From positions 1,116,001-1,180,000 of the forward strand of contig NZ_JACWZZ010000002.1 in NCBI RefSeq assembly GCF_014698995.1: a stretch of DNA of 64,000 nt, written 5' to 3'. Below the pieces are notes generated by a model. That model ran no database searches, was not told the DNA's origin, and saw only the letters and a program-made list of their open reading frames with translations. Position 1 is the stretch's first letter; every line of letters begins with the position of its first letter. The stretch is from Hymenobacter duratus (GTDB lineage: Bacteria; Bacteroidota; Bacteroidia; Cytophagales; Hymenobacteraceae). The translations under genes and the position numbers were made by a program. This document shows, piece after piece, positions 8,965 through 18,264 of this stretch.

Positions 8965-10512
8965 ATGCTTCTTCCCACTTTCCCCCGCCTGATACTGGCG
9001 GCTGGCCTGCTGCTCAGCGCCGCTCCGGCTACGCTGGCCCAAACCACCACCGCACCCAACCGTTTCGTCACCGATAGCCTCGACAGCTACATCCAGCGCG
9101 GGATGCGGAAATGGCAAGTACCGGGGCTGGCCATAGTGGTGGTGAAAGACGGAAAAGTAGTGGTGCAGAAAGGCTACGGCGTGCGTGAAATGGGCAAACC
9201 CGCCCCCGTGGATGCCAACACGCTGTTCATGATTGCCTCCAACACCAAGCTGTTCACGGGCACGGCGCTGGCCAAGCTCGATGGCGAGAAGAAAATCAAC
9301 CTCGACGAAAAAGTAACCAAGTACCTGCCCGATTTTCGGCTCTACGACTCGCTGGCGTCGCAGCAGGTGACGGTGCGCGACCTGATGAGCCACCATTTCG
9401 GCTTCAAGACGTTCCAAGGCGACTTCACGTTTTTCAAATCCAATCTGGAGCGCAAGGAAATTGTGCGGCGCATGCGGCTGATGAAGCCCGGTGGCCAGTT
9501 CCGGCGCGACTATGGCTACAGCAACTCGGGCTTTGTGGCGGCGGGCGAGGTGATACCAGCGGCCACCGGCGGCACCAGCTGGGAAAACTACGTGCGCCAG
9601 AACCTGCTGCAGCCGCTGAACATGACCAGCACCGATGTTAGCTCAGCGGGCTTTGGGCAGCGGCCGAATATTGCGCACGCCTACTCCAACACGTTCGGGC
9701 CGCTGGCAGAAGTGCCGTTTGATAACTGGGACAACATGGCTCCGGCCGCCAGCATCGTTTCCAACGTGACGGACCTGAGCAACTGGCTGCGTTTCCAGCT
9801 GGATAGTGGCCGCTACCAGGGCAAGCAGGTGATGCCTTGGGCGGCGCTGCGCAAAACCCGTGACGCCAACACCGTTATCAGCAGCCGCAAATCGGCCATC
9901 TACCCCATGCATTTCGTCACGTACGGGCTGGGTGTGGAAGCCGCCGACTATAACGGCAAGCAGATTTTCTGGCACACCGGCGGCGCTTCGGGGCAGGTGA
10001 GCAACGTGTGCTTTGTGCCGGAAGCCGGGCTGGGCATTGCCGTCCTCACCAACAACGACAACCAGAGCTTCTTCGAGCTGCTGCGCTACCAGCTGCTTGA
10101 CAGCTACCTGGGCGTGCCTTACGTGGACCGCAGCGCCCAAGGCCTGAAACGCAAGCAACTGGCCGAAGCCACCAAAACTGATCCGACGAAGGAGCTGGCC
10201 GCCCGCGTCAGCAAAAAGAACAAGCCCGCGCTGCCGCTCAAGGCCTATGTGGGCGAGTATGAAAACAAGCTGTTTGGCCGTATCAGCATCAGCCAGAAAG
10301 GCAAGCAGCTGCTCGTTACGCTGCCCAACCACCCCGGCCTTACCGCCACCCTTGACTACATGGACGGCCAGGAATTCCGCGCCACCTACTCCGACCTGGT
10401 GTTTGGCGTGATGCCGGCCAAGTTTGAAATGGATGGCAACAACGTGAAGACCGTGGAGCTGCGCGTGAATGACTACGTGGAGTACGACCCGTACGTGTTC
10501 AGCAAGCTGTAA
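8965..10512 (+). CDS. Serine hydrolase, beta-lactamase/DD-peptidase fold, with C-terminal DUF3471-like domain
   Basis: 515 residues from ATG 8965. Signal peptide (MLLPTFPRLILAAGLLL... TLAQ). Class C beta-lactamase fold motifs: SxxK as SNTK (about residue 93), YxN as YSNSG (about 190), and HTG as WHTGGASG (about 335). After about residue 400 comes a beta-barrel-like region (LKAYVGEYENKLFGRISI) like the DUF3471/lipocalin-type domain often attached to these hydrolases. Likely a periplasmic peptidase or esterase rather than an antibiotic resistance enzyme. An in-frame extension upstream to 8374 overlaps the previous gene and is rejected. Confidence 0.9.
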   Translation: MLLPTFPRLILAAGLLLSAAPATLAQTTTAPNRFVTDSLDSYIQRGMRKWQVPGLAIVVVKDGKVVVQKGYGVREMGKPAPVDANTLFMIASNTKLFTGTALAKLDGEKKINLDEKVTKYLPDFRLYDSLASQQVTVRDLMSHHFGFKTFQGDFTFFKSNLERKEIVRRMRLMKPGGQFRRDYGYSNSGFVAAGEVIPAATGGTSWENYVRQNLLQPLNMTSTDVSSAGFGQRPNIAHAYSNTFGPLAEVPFDNWDNMAPAASIVSNVTDLSNWLRFQLDSGRYQGKQVMPWAALRKTRDANTVISSRKSAIYPMHFVTYGLGVEAADYNGKQIFWHTGGASGQVSNVCFVPEAGLGIAVLTNNDNQSFFELLRYQLLDSYLGVPYVDRSAQGLKRKQLAEATKTDPTKELAARVSKKNKPALPLKAYVGEYENKLFGRISISQKGKQLLVTLPNHPGLTATLDYMDGQEFRATYSDLVFGVMPAKFEMDGNNVKTVELRVNDYVEYDPYVFSKL

Positions 10513-10527
10513 TACCACCAAACGCCC

Positions 10528-10572
10528 AAAAAAGCCCGCCTGTCATCATCATGATGCTAGGCGGGCTTTTTT
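10528..10572. terminator. Bidirectional terminator
   Basis: AAAAAAGCCCGCCT (10528-10541) pairs with AGGCGGGCTTTTTT (10559-10572), with a second small palindrome (CATCATCATGATG) in the loop. It serves the serine hydrolase and the convergent dehydrogenase gene. Confidence 0.85.
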
Positions 10573-10623
10573 GGACTTATCAGCTATGTTAAACCAAGCT
10601 GGACCGGTTCACAGCACCACTGC

Positions 10624-11664
10624 TTACAGCGTGGCCAGATCAATCACGAAGCGGTATTTCACGTCGGACTTCATCATCCGCTCGTAGGCTTCGTTGATGT
10701 AGTCCATGCGGATAACTTCCACATCGGACATGACATTGTGCTCGGCGCAGAAATTCAACATTTCCTGGGTTTCCTGGATGCCCCCGATGAGCGAGCCGGC
10801 AATGCGGCGACGCTTGGCAATCAGGTTGAAGGCATGCAGCTGCGGCGCTTCCGGTGGCACACCCAGCAGCACCATCGTGCCGTCGCGGCGCAGGCTGGCC
10901 ACGTAGGGCGTCAGGTCCATGGGAGCCGACACGGTGTTGATGATCAGGTCGAAATAGTTGCCGATGCCTTTCATTGCTTCGGGGTCTTTGGTTACCACGA
11001 ATTTGTGGGCGCCCAGGGCTTTGGCGTCGGCTTCCTTGCCGGGCGAGGTGCTGAGCACCGTTACTTCGCAGCCCATAGCGGCCGCAAACTTTACGGCCAT
11101 GTGGCCCAGGCCGCCGAGGCCCATTACGGCTACCCGGTCGCCCTGCTTGGCGTTCCACTGGCGCAGCGGCGACCAGGTGGTGATGCCGGCACAGAGCAGC
11201 GGCGCCACGCGGGCCAGATCCAGCTTCTCGGACACGCGCAGCACGAATTTCTCCGTTACCACGATATTGTTGGAGTAGCCGCCGTAGGTGGGCGTGCCGT
11301 CTTTCTCACGGGCATTGTACGTGCCCACAAAGCCATTGTCGCAGTACTGCTCCAGGCCGTCGTTGCACTCGGGGCAGTGCTGGCAGGAGTCTACCATGCA
11401 GCCCACGCCGGCAAGGTCGCCGGGCTTGAAGTTTTTGACGTGCGCGCCAACTTCCGTGATACGGCCCACAATTTCGTGGCCCGGCACCATTGGGAAGATG
11501 GAGCCGCCCCACTCGTCGCGGACCTGGTGCACATCGGAGTGGCAAACGCCGCAGAACAGAATTTCAATGCGCACATCGTGCGGGCCTACGTCGCGGCGCT
11601 CAAACTGAAACGGGGTGAGCGGCGCGTGAGCCGCCGGAGCGGCATATCCTTTAGATGCAATCAT
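10624..11664 (-). CDS. Zinc-dependent alcohol dehydrogenase, NAD(P)-dependent (YahK/cinnamyl-alcohol type)
   Basis: 346 residues from ATG 11664 (MIASKGYAAP); ten more in-frame residues upstream are possible. Catalytic zinc site: GVCHSDVHQ and PGHEIVGRI with a later Cys; structural zinc: four Cys in CMVDSCQHCPECNDGLEQYC. The nucleotide loop is GLGGLGHMAVKFA. The pattern matches broad-specificity aldehyde reductases related to E. coli YahK/YjgB. Monocistronic, convergent with the serine hydrolase and divergent from the cytochrome b gene. Confidence 0.92.
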   Translation of the reverse strand: MIASKGYAAPAAHAPLTPFQFERRDVGPHDVRIEILFCGVCHSDVHQVRDEWGGSIFPMVPGHEIVGRITEVGAHVKNFKPGDLAGVGCMVDSCQHCPECNDGLEQYCDNGFVGTYNAREKDGTPTYGGYSNNIVVTEKFVLRVSEKLDLARVAPLLCAGITTWSPLRQWNAKQGDRVAVMGLGGLGHMAVKFAAAMGCEVTVLSTSPGKEADAKALGAHKFVVTKDPEAMKGIGNYFDLIINTVSAPMDLTPYVASLRRDGTMVLLGVPPEAPQLHAFNLIAKRRRIAGSLIGGIQETQEMLNFCAEHNVMSDVEVIRMDYINEAYERMMKSDVKYRFVIDLATL

Positions 11665-11826
11665 GCGTGTGGTTTTAAGGGGGAAACGGAGCAAGTTCGA
11701 GTGGGTATAACTGTGTTTGGCGCTGAAGGTTCGTTCCCGGGAATTAAACCGTCACGCTCAGACCACAAACGGCCGTAACGGTGTACCTTACGCCCCTGCT
11801 TCTTTCTCCACACTACCACACGTACG

Positions 11827-12483
11827 ATGTCCGCTTCCGCTACTTCTGCTACTACTATTTCCGTGGCACCCCGGCACAATTCCGCAGGGCTACGCTTCTG
11901 GCACTGGTCTAACGCGGCCCTGGTGCTGGCTCAGCTTCTGACGATTCTGTTTCTGTTCGTCATCGTGAAAGTCAAGACCCTGGCCCCGGAATTCAGCAAA
12001 GTGCTGGCCGAGAAAGGCGTGAACATGGCGCCCGAAGACCTGCGCGGCCTCACGCGCATTGTTGCGCACCGCATCTGGGACTGGCATATCTGGATCGGCA
12101 TTACGCTGTCGGTGCTGCTGGCCTTCCGCGTAGTGGTCAGCTTTCTGCAGCGGGGCCGGCAGCGCACTGCCGCCAAAATAGCCGCTCTGAAAGGCCGCGC
12201 CGCTCAAGGCGACACAGTAGCCCAACAGGGCGTGTGGGTGCGCTATGCCTACCGGGGCTTCTATGTCGTGCTGGCCGTAATGGTCGCTACGGGCTTGATT
12301 CTGGTGTTCGAGGACAACTTCCGCAGCATTGAGCACACGGCCAAGGAAGTCCATGAATTCACGATGTACCTTGTCATTGCGTTTGTGGCCGCCCATATTG
12401 CCGGCGTGTTCCGCGCCGAAGTCACCCACGACCCAGGCATTGTGTCGGATATGATTAACGGCGGAGCATCGGACGAGAAATAG
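11827..12483 (+). CDS. Cytochrome b561-like membrane protein
   Basis: 218 residues with four membrane helices (about 30-52, 85-105, 138-158, 176-196). Histidines sit in helix positions typical of di-haem cytochrome b561 proteins: RFWHWSN, HRIWDWHIW, VHEF and AAHIAG. The protein would move electrons across the inner membrane from quinol to a partner, as in Ni/Fe-hydrogenase or formate dehydrogenase cytochrome b subunits, but no such partner is encoded next to it. Confidence 0.8.
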   Translation: MSASATSATTISVAPRHNSAGLRFWHWSNAALVLAQLLTILFLFVIVKVKTLAPEFSKVLAEKGVNMAPEDLRGLTRIVAHRIWDWHIWIGITLSVLLAFRVVVSFLQRGRQRTAAKIAALKGRAAQGDTVAQQGVWVRYAYRGFYVVLAVMVATGLILVFEDNFRSIEHTAKEVHEFTMYLVIAFVAAHIAGVFRAEVTHDPGIVSDMINGGASDEK

Positions 12484-12494
12484 CCTGGTTCTTA

Positions 12495-13223
12495 TCAGGA
12501 TGTAGCCTTATTCATCTGCTCCTGCGCCGCGTCGTGCGTGGTGGCGGCCTTTACGGGGGGCGCTTCGGCTGCCGAGGGGCTGGACCAGCCTTTGCGCAGC
12601 ATCTCCTCCACTTGGGCCTTCAGCCGCTTCTGCGATTCGCGGGAGAAGCGCTTCTGCAACATCCGTCCGAATAGCTTAAAGCCCAGCCAATAGAACGGGT
12701 TGCTGATGCGGCCAGTCTGTGAAAACGAGTGAATTCGGAACACCACGCGGCCCGTCGTGAGGTTTTTGTGGACCATGAAATCAATCTGGCCACGCTCGAA
12801 GTGGCCTTCCAGGGTGCGGTAGTTGTAGCCCCACACCTGCTCCTGCTGGCCGTTTTCGAGGGTCCGCCACTCATCCGTGACGCCTCCGATGCGCACGCCA
12901 AACCAGAACGTGAACAGCAGAAACCGGCCCCGCAGTACCATCACGCGCTTTTCCAGCGGCTGGTCGGGTAGGAAGATGCCGGTGATGAGGCCGGGCGGCG
13001 GAAACGTGTAGTTGCGCAGCACTTCGCGGGCGGCAGCCCAGGAGCCATGCGCTTCGGGCGGGCCGGGCGCTTCCAGCGGCAGCTCGGTTTCGTAGTCGTC
13101 CACGTTCCAGCCGGCCTCCCGGGTGTATTCGTGTGTGCGGTCGAGGTCGAAATTGTAGCCCGCGTTGGTGTAGGACTCGAGGCGGGCTTTCTGCCGCTCG
13201 TAGAGGGGAATGGACTTAGGCAT
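12495..13223 (-). CDS. DUF1990 family protein (larger copy)
   Basis: 242 residues. The central part carries the DUF1990 pattern: WGYNYRTLEGHFERGQIDFMV, then VVFRIHSFSQTGR and a basic C-terminal helical region. Function of the family is unknown. It overlaps the end of the upstream DUF1990 gene by 8 bases, so the two are translated from one message. The tail beyond residue 225 is low-complexity Ala/Pro/Ser. Confidence 0.75.
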   Translation of the reverse strand: MPKSIPLYERQKARLESYTNAGYNFDLDRTHEYTREAGWNVDDYETELPLEAPGPPEAHGSWAAAREVLRNYTFPPPGLITGIFLPDQPLEKRVMVLRGRFLLFTFWFGVRIGGVTDEWRTLENGQQEQVWGYNYRTLEGHFERGQIDFMVHKNLTTGRVVFRIHSFSQTGRISNPFYWLGFKLFGRMLQKRFSRESQKRLKAQVEEMLRKGWSSPSAAEAPPVKAATTHDAAQEQMNKATS

Positions 13224-13785
13224 CCTGCGTGACTTCAGTTTCGTTGTCAGCCTGCTTCACGGTTTCTACGTGTACCGGCCCCAGCGGCAGGCCGCCGCTG
13301 TAGTCGGCTACGCGCTGGCAGAACGTTTCCCAGGTTTGCTGCTGCACCTTGCGGCCCATGCCCAGCGTGTCGTAGGTGAAGGCCACCAGCCCGTCGCGGG
13401 AGCGGGCCCAGGAGTGAATTTCGAAGTGCACCGTATCGGGCAAAGACGGATGCGGACAGAGCGTGAACCGGATGCGGCCCGCTTCGGGGTGGTTTTCCAG
13501 CGTCACAAACTCGAAATAGTCGTCGCCGATTTCCGTCACGCGCACGTCGCCGTTCCAGGGGCCCAGAATCTTGATCCGAAACTCGTCATCGACGCGCAGG
13601 CAGTGGTCCTGGCCCTGCGATTTTTCGAAGTCGGCCAGGAAATCCGGCGAGAAGTCGGGCACATGGCATTTCACATATTCCAGCAGCTCGGCGGCCGGCT
13701 GGCGGGGGTGCTGCACGTCTATCCAGTAGCGGCGCTCAAAAAAGGCGCCGCTGCCGGTGTTGGCGGGTTGTTCGGGTTTCGACAT
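13216..13785 (-). CDS. DUF1990 family protein (smaller copy)
   Basis: 189 residues. Carries NGDVRVTEIGDDYFEFVTL, ENHPEAGRIRF and VHFEIHSWARSRDGL, the same fold pattern as its downstream neighbour. Having two diverged copies back to back suggests they form a heteromer or act in sequence. Upstream, about 100 bases away, lies the 41-bp repeat array. Confidence 0.75.
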   Translation of the reverse strand: MSKPEQPANTGSGAFFERRYWIDVQHPRQPAAELLEYVKCHVPDFSPDFLADFEKSQGQDHCLRVDDEFRIKILGPWNGDVRVTEIGDDYFEFVTLENHPEAGRIRFTLCPHPSLPDTVHFEIHSWARSRDGLVAFTYDTLGMGRKVQQQTWETFCQRVADYSGGLPLGPVHVETVKQADNETEVTQDA

Positions 13786-13884
13786 AGTGGAGCAGGTAAA
13801 GCCCGGGGGCTTCTCTCCTAAACGAGCCGACCGGGACTGGGGTTGGTGCGGCCGCTACGGCAATGTCCGCGTCAGGTGCCTGGG

Positions 13885-14130
13885 TAAAACCAATCGTTTC
13901 GGGGCACCTGCACCGCCTCGGAGCGCAAAACCGAATGGTTTTGTGCTCTGAGGCAGCCTACCAAGACAAAACCAAATGGTTTCGTGCTCTGAGGAAACCT
14001 ACCAAGACAAAACCAAATGGTTTTGTGCTCCGAGGAAACCTACCAGGGCAAAACCGAATGGTTTTGGGCTCTGAGGCAGCCTCTCTAAGCAAAAACAAAT
14101 GGATTGGCTTGGAGAGGCGTGTTTTCGTGG
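13885..14130. repeat. Tandem array of 41-bp units, each holding a palindrome
   Basis: Units start at 13885, 13926, 13967, 14008, 14049 and 14090, exactly 41 bases apart. The inner four are most alike and each starts with the near-palindrome CAAAACC-RAA-TGGTTTYG, followed by TGCTCTGAGG and AACCTACCAAGA-like sequence; the first and last are degenerate. There are no unique spacers, so it is not CRISPR. The array fills the 395-base gap between the leftward DUF1990 pair (start 13785) and the rightward GT87 gene (start 14181). Period 41 is about four turns of DNA. Confidence 0.85.
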
Positions 14131-14155
14131 TCTGAGGCAAGCCGGCCAATCGGTG

Positions 14156-14163
14156 TACTTTTG
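14156..14163 (+). promoter_or_regulatory. -7 box TACTTTTG for the GT87 gene
   Basis: Exact match to the Bacteroidota -7 consensus TAnnTTTG, 17 bases before the ATG at 14181, giving a very short leader. The preceding bases belong to the last unit of the 41-bp array, so the array lies directly upstream of this promoter. Confidence 0.6.
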
Positions 14164-14180
14164 CACTTTAGCTTTCGCCT

Positions 14181-15386
14181 ATGCTGCCTGCCCGCTATTC
14201 CCGTGTTCTGCTGAATCCTCGTTTCGTGGCCCTGCTCTACGCGGTGCTCACGCTCATCGTCACGGCGCAGCACTACCTGAAAGGGCCGCAGTCGTACGAC
14301 AACTACAAGATTTTCACCTGGCCGTTTTATCATCTGCTGGCGGGCCGCGACCTGTACGCCGAGTACCCGGAGCTGTATAGCGCGCCATTTAAGTACAGCC
14401 CCACTTTTGCGCTGGTTATGGGCGCGCTGGCTGTGCTGCCCGATTGGCTGGGCCTGCTGCTCTGGAATGTACTCAACAACGTGGTCCTGTTCACGGCCGG
14501 GCGACGCCTCTTTCCGGACGCACGCCGTAGCATGCTGTTTCTGTTGCTGGTGCTCGTGGATATGATGACGGCGCTGCACAACAGCCAGAGCAACGCCCTG
14601 CTGCTGGGCCTCATGCTCTGGACCTACATCCACCTGGAGCGCGAAAAAACGGGCTGGGCAGCGGTGTGCGTGGCCTTGGCGTTTTTCCTGAAGATTTACG
14701 GGCTGGGCATTGGGCTGCTGTTTCTACTGTACCCGAAGCAGCTGGCGCGCGGGCTGGCGTTGGGACTGGCGGCCACAGTGGTGTTGGCGGCTGCACCGCT
14801 GGTGGTGGTGTCGGGGACAACGCTTGCCGGTATCTACCAGAGCTGGTACACGGTAGTGTCGGGGTTCAATACGGCCGTGCAGCTTTCCCTGATGGGCGTG
14901 CTGGACACGTGGCTGGGCATCAGCGTGTGGAAGCCGGGCGTGCAGGCCGTTGGGCTGCTGCTACTGCTACTGCCGCTGGCCCTGTACTGGCGGCAGCGCC
15001 AGCACCCCGACCTCCGGCGCCTGTATGTGGCGCTGATTCCGGTATTTCTGGTGGTGTTCAATCAGGCCGGCGAGTCGCCGATGTACATCATGCCGGTAGC
15101 GGGCTTTATGTTCTGGTGGCTACACTACCGCCACACCACGCCGCTGGCCACCCCATTGCTGGTACTGGTGCTGCTCTTCACCACCTTCGCCTCCACCGAC
15201 CTGTACCCGCATTCCCTGCGCTCCGGCTTCTTCGACACCTACAAAATCAAGGCAGCTCCCATGATTCTGGTCTGGGCCCTGATTCAGAGCCAGCTGCTGC
15301 TGTTTCCACGTTGGCGCGACCGGCTGGCGGCTGCCTCGGCGGCAGAAGCAGCCGGTGCTGAGCCGGTCCAGCAGAATATCAGCTGA
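14181..15386 (+). CDS. GT87/DUF2029 family membrane glycosyltransferase
   Basis: 401 residues with about ten hydrophobic helices. Features of the polyprenol-linked mannosyltransferase-like DUF2029 family are FKYSPTFALVMG (about residue 73) and the NSQSN motif (about 134, the GQxN equivalent), plus the repeated helix pattern. Such enzymes work in the inner membrane adding sugars from a lipid donor. There is no polysaccharide cluster nearby, so the acceptor is unknown. The C-terminal 20 residues are Ala-rich and soluble. Confidence 0.8.
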   Translation: MLPARYSRVLLNPRFVALLYAVLTLIVTAQHYLKGPQSYDNYKIFTWPFYHLLAGRDLYAEYPELYSAPFKYSPTFALVMGALAVLPDWLGLLLWNVLNNVVLFTAGRRLFPDARRSMLFLLLVLVDMMTALHNSQSNALLLGLMLWTYIHLEREKTGWAAVCVALAFFLKIYGLGIGLLFLLYPKQLARGLALGLAATVVLAAAPLVVVSGTTLAGIYQSWYTVVSGFNTAVQLSLMGVLDTWLGISVWKPGVQAVGLLLLLLPLALYWRQRQHPDLRRLYVALIPVFLVVFNQAGESPMYIMPVAGFMFWWLHYRHTTPLATPLLVLVLLFTTFASTDLYPHSLRSGFFDTYKIKAAPMILVWALIQSQLLLFPRWRDRLAAASAAEAAGAEPVQQNIS

Positions 15387-15471
15387 ATAAAACGGGGCCG
15401 AAGCAGGATTGAGCAAACATTCCGCCGGGGTTTGCTCGTAGCAGGGAGACTTCCTCTTTCTGCTACGCTCT

Positions 15472-16158
15472 ATGGCTTACTACCGCCCGCCCGGCCCGCC
15501 CGCCGATCCACAACTTGTGCGCGACCTGACGCACCTGCAGGAGACTATGCGTGCTCAGGTGCGCCTGCTTCCCCTGCCCCAGGCTCCCACCCTCATTGCC
15601 GGCTGCGACTCTTCGTTTCCTACCTCCGACACCATTCTATCGGTGTTTGTGGTGTTGCGCTTCACGACGCTGGAACTGGTGGAGAAGGTCTATCATACCA
15701 GCACTGTAGAACTGCCGTACATTCCGGGGCTGCTTTCCTTCCGCGAAGCGCCTAATCTGCTCCTGGCGTACCAGAAACTGCAGCACAAGCCCGACATCAT
15801 CATGGTGGATGGGCACGGCATTGCGCACCCGCGCCGCATGGGCATTGCGGCCCACCTGGGCGTGCTGCTGAACAAGCCGACGTTTGGGGTGGCTAAGCAA
15901 AAGCTGACCGGCACCTACCAAGAGCCTTCCCTGACCAAAGGCAGTATTTCGCCTTTGCTCGACAAAAGCGGTGAGCTGCTGGGCGAAGTCATCCGCTCCA
16001 AAGACAAGGTGAATCCGCTGTTTGTGAGCCCCGGCCACCACTGCGACCAGGCCACAGCCACGCGCCTTACCCTGGCCTGCCTGCGCGGCTACAAACTCCC
16101 TGAGCCTACCCGCCTGGCTGACTACTGGGCCGAGGAATTTAAAAAAGAGCTTCTCTAG
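15472..16158 (+). CDS. nfi: Endonuclease V (deoxyinosine 3'-endonuclease)
   Basis: 228 residues. Repairs deaminated adenine by cutting the second phosphodiester bond 3' to inosine. Visible motifs: GCDSSF (first metal-binding Asp), PYIPGLLSFREAP (wedge with PYxP), and MVDGHGIAHPRRMGIAAHLGVLLNKPTFGVAK (second Asp and the conserved His). Length and order are normal for bacterial Nfi. Cytoplasmic, monocistronic. Confidence 0.95.
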   Translation: MAYYRPPGPPADPQLVRDLTHLQETMRAQVRLLPLPQAPTLIAGCDSSFPTSDTILSVFVVLRFTTLELVEKVYHTSTVELPYIPGLLSFREAPNLLLAYQKLQHKPDIIMVDGHGIAHPRRMGIAAHLGVLLNKPTFGVAKQKLTGTYQEPSLTKGSISPLLDKSGELLGEVIRSKDKVNPLFVSPGHHCDQATATRLTLACLRGYKLPEPTRLADYWAEEFKKELL

Positions 16159-16219
16159 GATATTACACCATACAGAAGTTTCTATATTAGAGCATCTTCC
16201 ATCATCATTTCAACTACTT

Positions 16220-17248
16220 ATGAGAAAAACCTTTACCCTCCTGCTACTCCTCACTGCCGGCCTGACTGGTACTGGGCTGCACGCGCAACAGCTGTTTTCC
16301 AACGGCGGCTTCACGACCGGAGCCACGGCCAAAGACGGCACCGCAGCACCCACCGGCTACACCTGGAGCGAAGTACAAAACGACGTCGGCGTGACGACTA
16401 TCAGCAACACCAACGCTGGTTTCTCGTCGCTGAAGAGCAGCAACTTTGAGCTGGCCGACGACTTTACGGTGCCGGCCGGCCGACGCTGGACCATCAGCTC
16501 GGTGGGCGTGTATGGCTACCAGACCGGGTATGCCGGCACCACGTCCCCGTTCACGGCTATCTACATCCGGATCTGGAACGGCCCGCCCTCCAGTGCTACT
16601 TCGCAGGTAATCTACGGCGACCTGGTCACGAACCGCTTCACCAGCAGCACCGATGCCCTGTCGTACCGCATCTTCAACTCGCTGTATCCTGCGCCATCGG
16701 CCACCGGTACCACCCGCAGAATCTGGCGCGTGGTGGCCACGCTGCCTACCCCGATGTCATTGCCGGCCGGCACGTACTGGGTCAGCTACTCGACTACTAC
16801 CTCAGGAACCACGGCGCATTTCATGGTGCCCGTCACAACGGTTGGGCTGCGGCAGACGCCCGGCGCCAATGCCCAGCAGACGGGTTCTACCGGGGCCTGG
16901 GCCCCTATCCAGGATGCCGGCAACCCGGCCGGCCCGATTGTAAGCATGGACATGGCGTTTGATCTGCAGGGTACGTCAGTGCTGGGCACTACGGCCGCCA
17001 CGCCGGAGTTTGCGCTCCGTGTAGGTCCGGTTCCGGCTTCCAGCCTGGCCACAGCGGAGTTTTCTTCCCTGAAAAAGCCAGCCACTTTCACTCTGACCGA
17101 TATTCAGGGCCGCAGTGTATGGAAAGCCAGCAGTGCCGTGGGCAGCACTTCGCTGCAGGTGCCTCTGGACGGCATGGCCGCCGGCACCTATCTGCTCACC
17201 ATGACGTCGGAGCTGGGCAGCAGCCGGGCGCGCCTGTTGAAGCAATAG
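16220..17248 (+). CDS. T9SS cargo protein with C-terminal sorting domain
   Basis: 342 residues. Signal peptide (MRKTFTLLLLLTAGL... LHAQ). The body is beta-rich (GYTWSEVQNDVGVTTIS, FELADDFTVPAGRRW) like surface proteins that hold a carbohydrate- or protein-binding sandwich. The last 75 residues form a type A sorting domain: short strand, then FTLTDIQGRSVWK, VPLDGMAAGTYLL and a basic end RLLKQ. It would cross the outer membrane by the T9SS and be cut or anchored at the surface. Role unknown. Confidence 0.85.
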   Translation: MRKTFTLLLLLTAGLTGTGLHAQQLFSNGGFTTGATAKDGTAAPTGYTWSEVQNDVGVTTISNTNAGFSSLKSSNFELADDFTVPAGRRWTISSVGVYGYQTGYAGTTSPFTAIYIRIWNGPPSSATSQVIYGDLVTNRFTSSTDALSYRIFNSLYPAPSATGTTRRIWRVVATLPTPMSLPAGTYWVSYSTTTSGTTAHFMVPVTTVGLRQTPGANAQQTGSTGAWAPIQDAGNPAGPIVSMDMAFDLQGTSVLGTTAATPEFALRVGPVPASSLATAEFSSLKKPATFTLTDIQGRSVWKASSAVGSTSLQVPLDGMAAGTYLLTMTSELGSSRARLLKQ

Positions 17249-17276
17249 TTTAGCATGCTGGCTGCGGCCGGTGCCG

Positions 17277-18191
17277 TTATATTCCGGGGGAGTCGTTGAG
17301 GGCCTGCAGCAGGCTCCCCAGCGACTCCCCCGCTGCTTGCGGGAGCTCCAGCAACCGGGCCACCGCCGCATATACTACCTTAGGCGAGCCAGCCTCGGCC
17401 AGAATCCCGCGCTGCTGCCCCGTCTGCGTGGATTTGGATAGTTTCTGACCAGCATCGTCCAGCAACAGGCCATGATGCAGAAACTGCGTTTGCCGAAATG
17501 GCGCGGCCCCTGGCAGCTGCGTAGCCAGCCACAGTTGCGCCGCAGTGCTGGGCAGCAGGTCGAGCCCCCGCACAATGAAATTGACGCCCAGCCGCACATC
17601 ATCTACCACCGAGGCCACCTGGTAGGCTGCCACACCATCCTTCCGGCGCACAACAAAGTCGCCCAGCTCTTCCGCTAACGGTACAGTCAGGGGACCTTGC
17701 TGCAGATCAGTGAAGCGTATTAGGGTATCGGCCGGCACCCGCGCCCGCCAGGCTGTTTCGGGCGTATCGAGCGGTAGGGCCAGTTCCTGGCAGGTGCCGG
17801 GGTAACGATTGTGGGTGGCAGCAGTTCGGGCCAGGTCGGTGCGGGAACAGCGGCAGGCGTAGAACCCGTGCGGGTGCGCGGCACGGGCCGCCTGCAGGCC
17901 CGCCTCGTACGCGGGCAGGTGCAGGCGCTGCGAATAGTTGCGCTCAAAATCATCGGGCCCGGAAGGGCCGGCATCGTAGTCGAGGCCCAGCCACTGCAGC
18001 GTCCGGAAGATATTTTCCAGATATGCCGGCCGAAACCGCGCCCGGTCCAAATCGTCGATGCGCAGGTGCAGCCGGCCACCTACCCGCCGCGTGAGCAGCC
18101 AGGCAAGGGTGAAGTTGACGGCGTTGCCGAGGTGCAGAAAGCCGCTGGGCGTGGGTGCCAGGCGCGACACTATCGGTTCTGAAGACAGCAT
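17277..18191 (-). CDS. gluQ: Glutamyl-Q tRNA(Asp) synthetase-like protein
   Basis: 304 residues, a class I glutamyl-tRNA synthetase catalytic core without the anticodon-binding domain. The HIGH motif is PTPSGFLHLGN (about 13-23) and KMSKS is GQKLSKST (about 254-261). Length fits GluQRS, which attaches Glu to queuosine in tRNA(Asp). A partly kept zinc-type cluster is CRCSR (about 117-121). It is convergent with the T9SS gene and divergent from the lipoprotein gene at 18265. Confidence 0.88.
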   Translation of the reverse strand: MLSSEPIVSRLAPTPSGFLHLGNAVNFTLAWLLTRRVGGRLHLRIDDLDRARFRPAYLENIFRTLQWLGLDYDAGPSGPDDFERNYSQRLHLPAYEAGLQAARAAHPHGFYACRCSRTDLARTAATHNRYPGTCQELALPLDTPETAWRARVPADTLIRFTDLQQGPLTVPLAEELGDFVVRRKDGVAAYQVASVVDDVRLGVNFIVRGLDLLPSTAAQLWLATQLPGAAPFRQTQFLHHGLLLDDAGQKLSKSTQTGQQRGILAEAGSPKVVYAAVARLLELPQAAGESLGSLLQALNDSPGI

Positions 18192-18264
18192 AGGTATATT
18201 GCGGGGCCGGCAAATTACGGTGTGGCCTGCAACTGCGCGGTATTCATTTCACTCCTCCTATTCT

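Noticed and set aside
13885..14130. CRISPR array
   Set aside because: Units are contiguous with no unique spacers and no cas genes are in the window; same for the 21-bp arrays.
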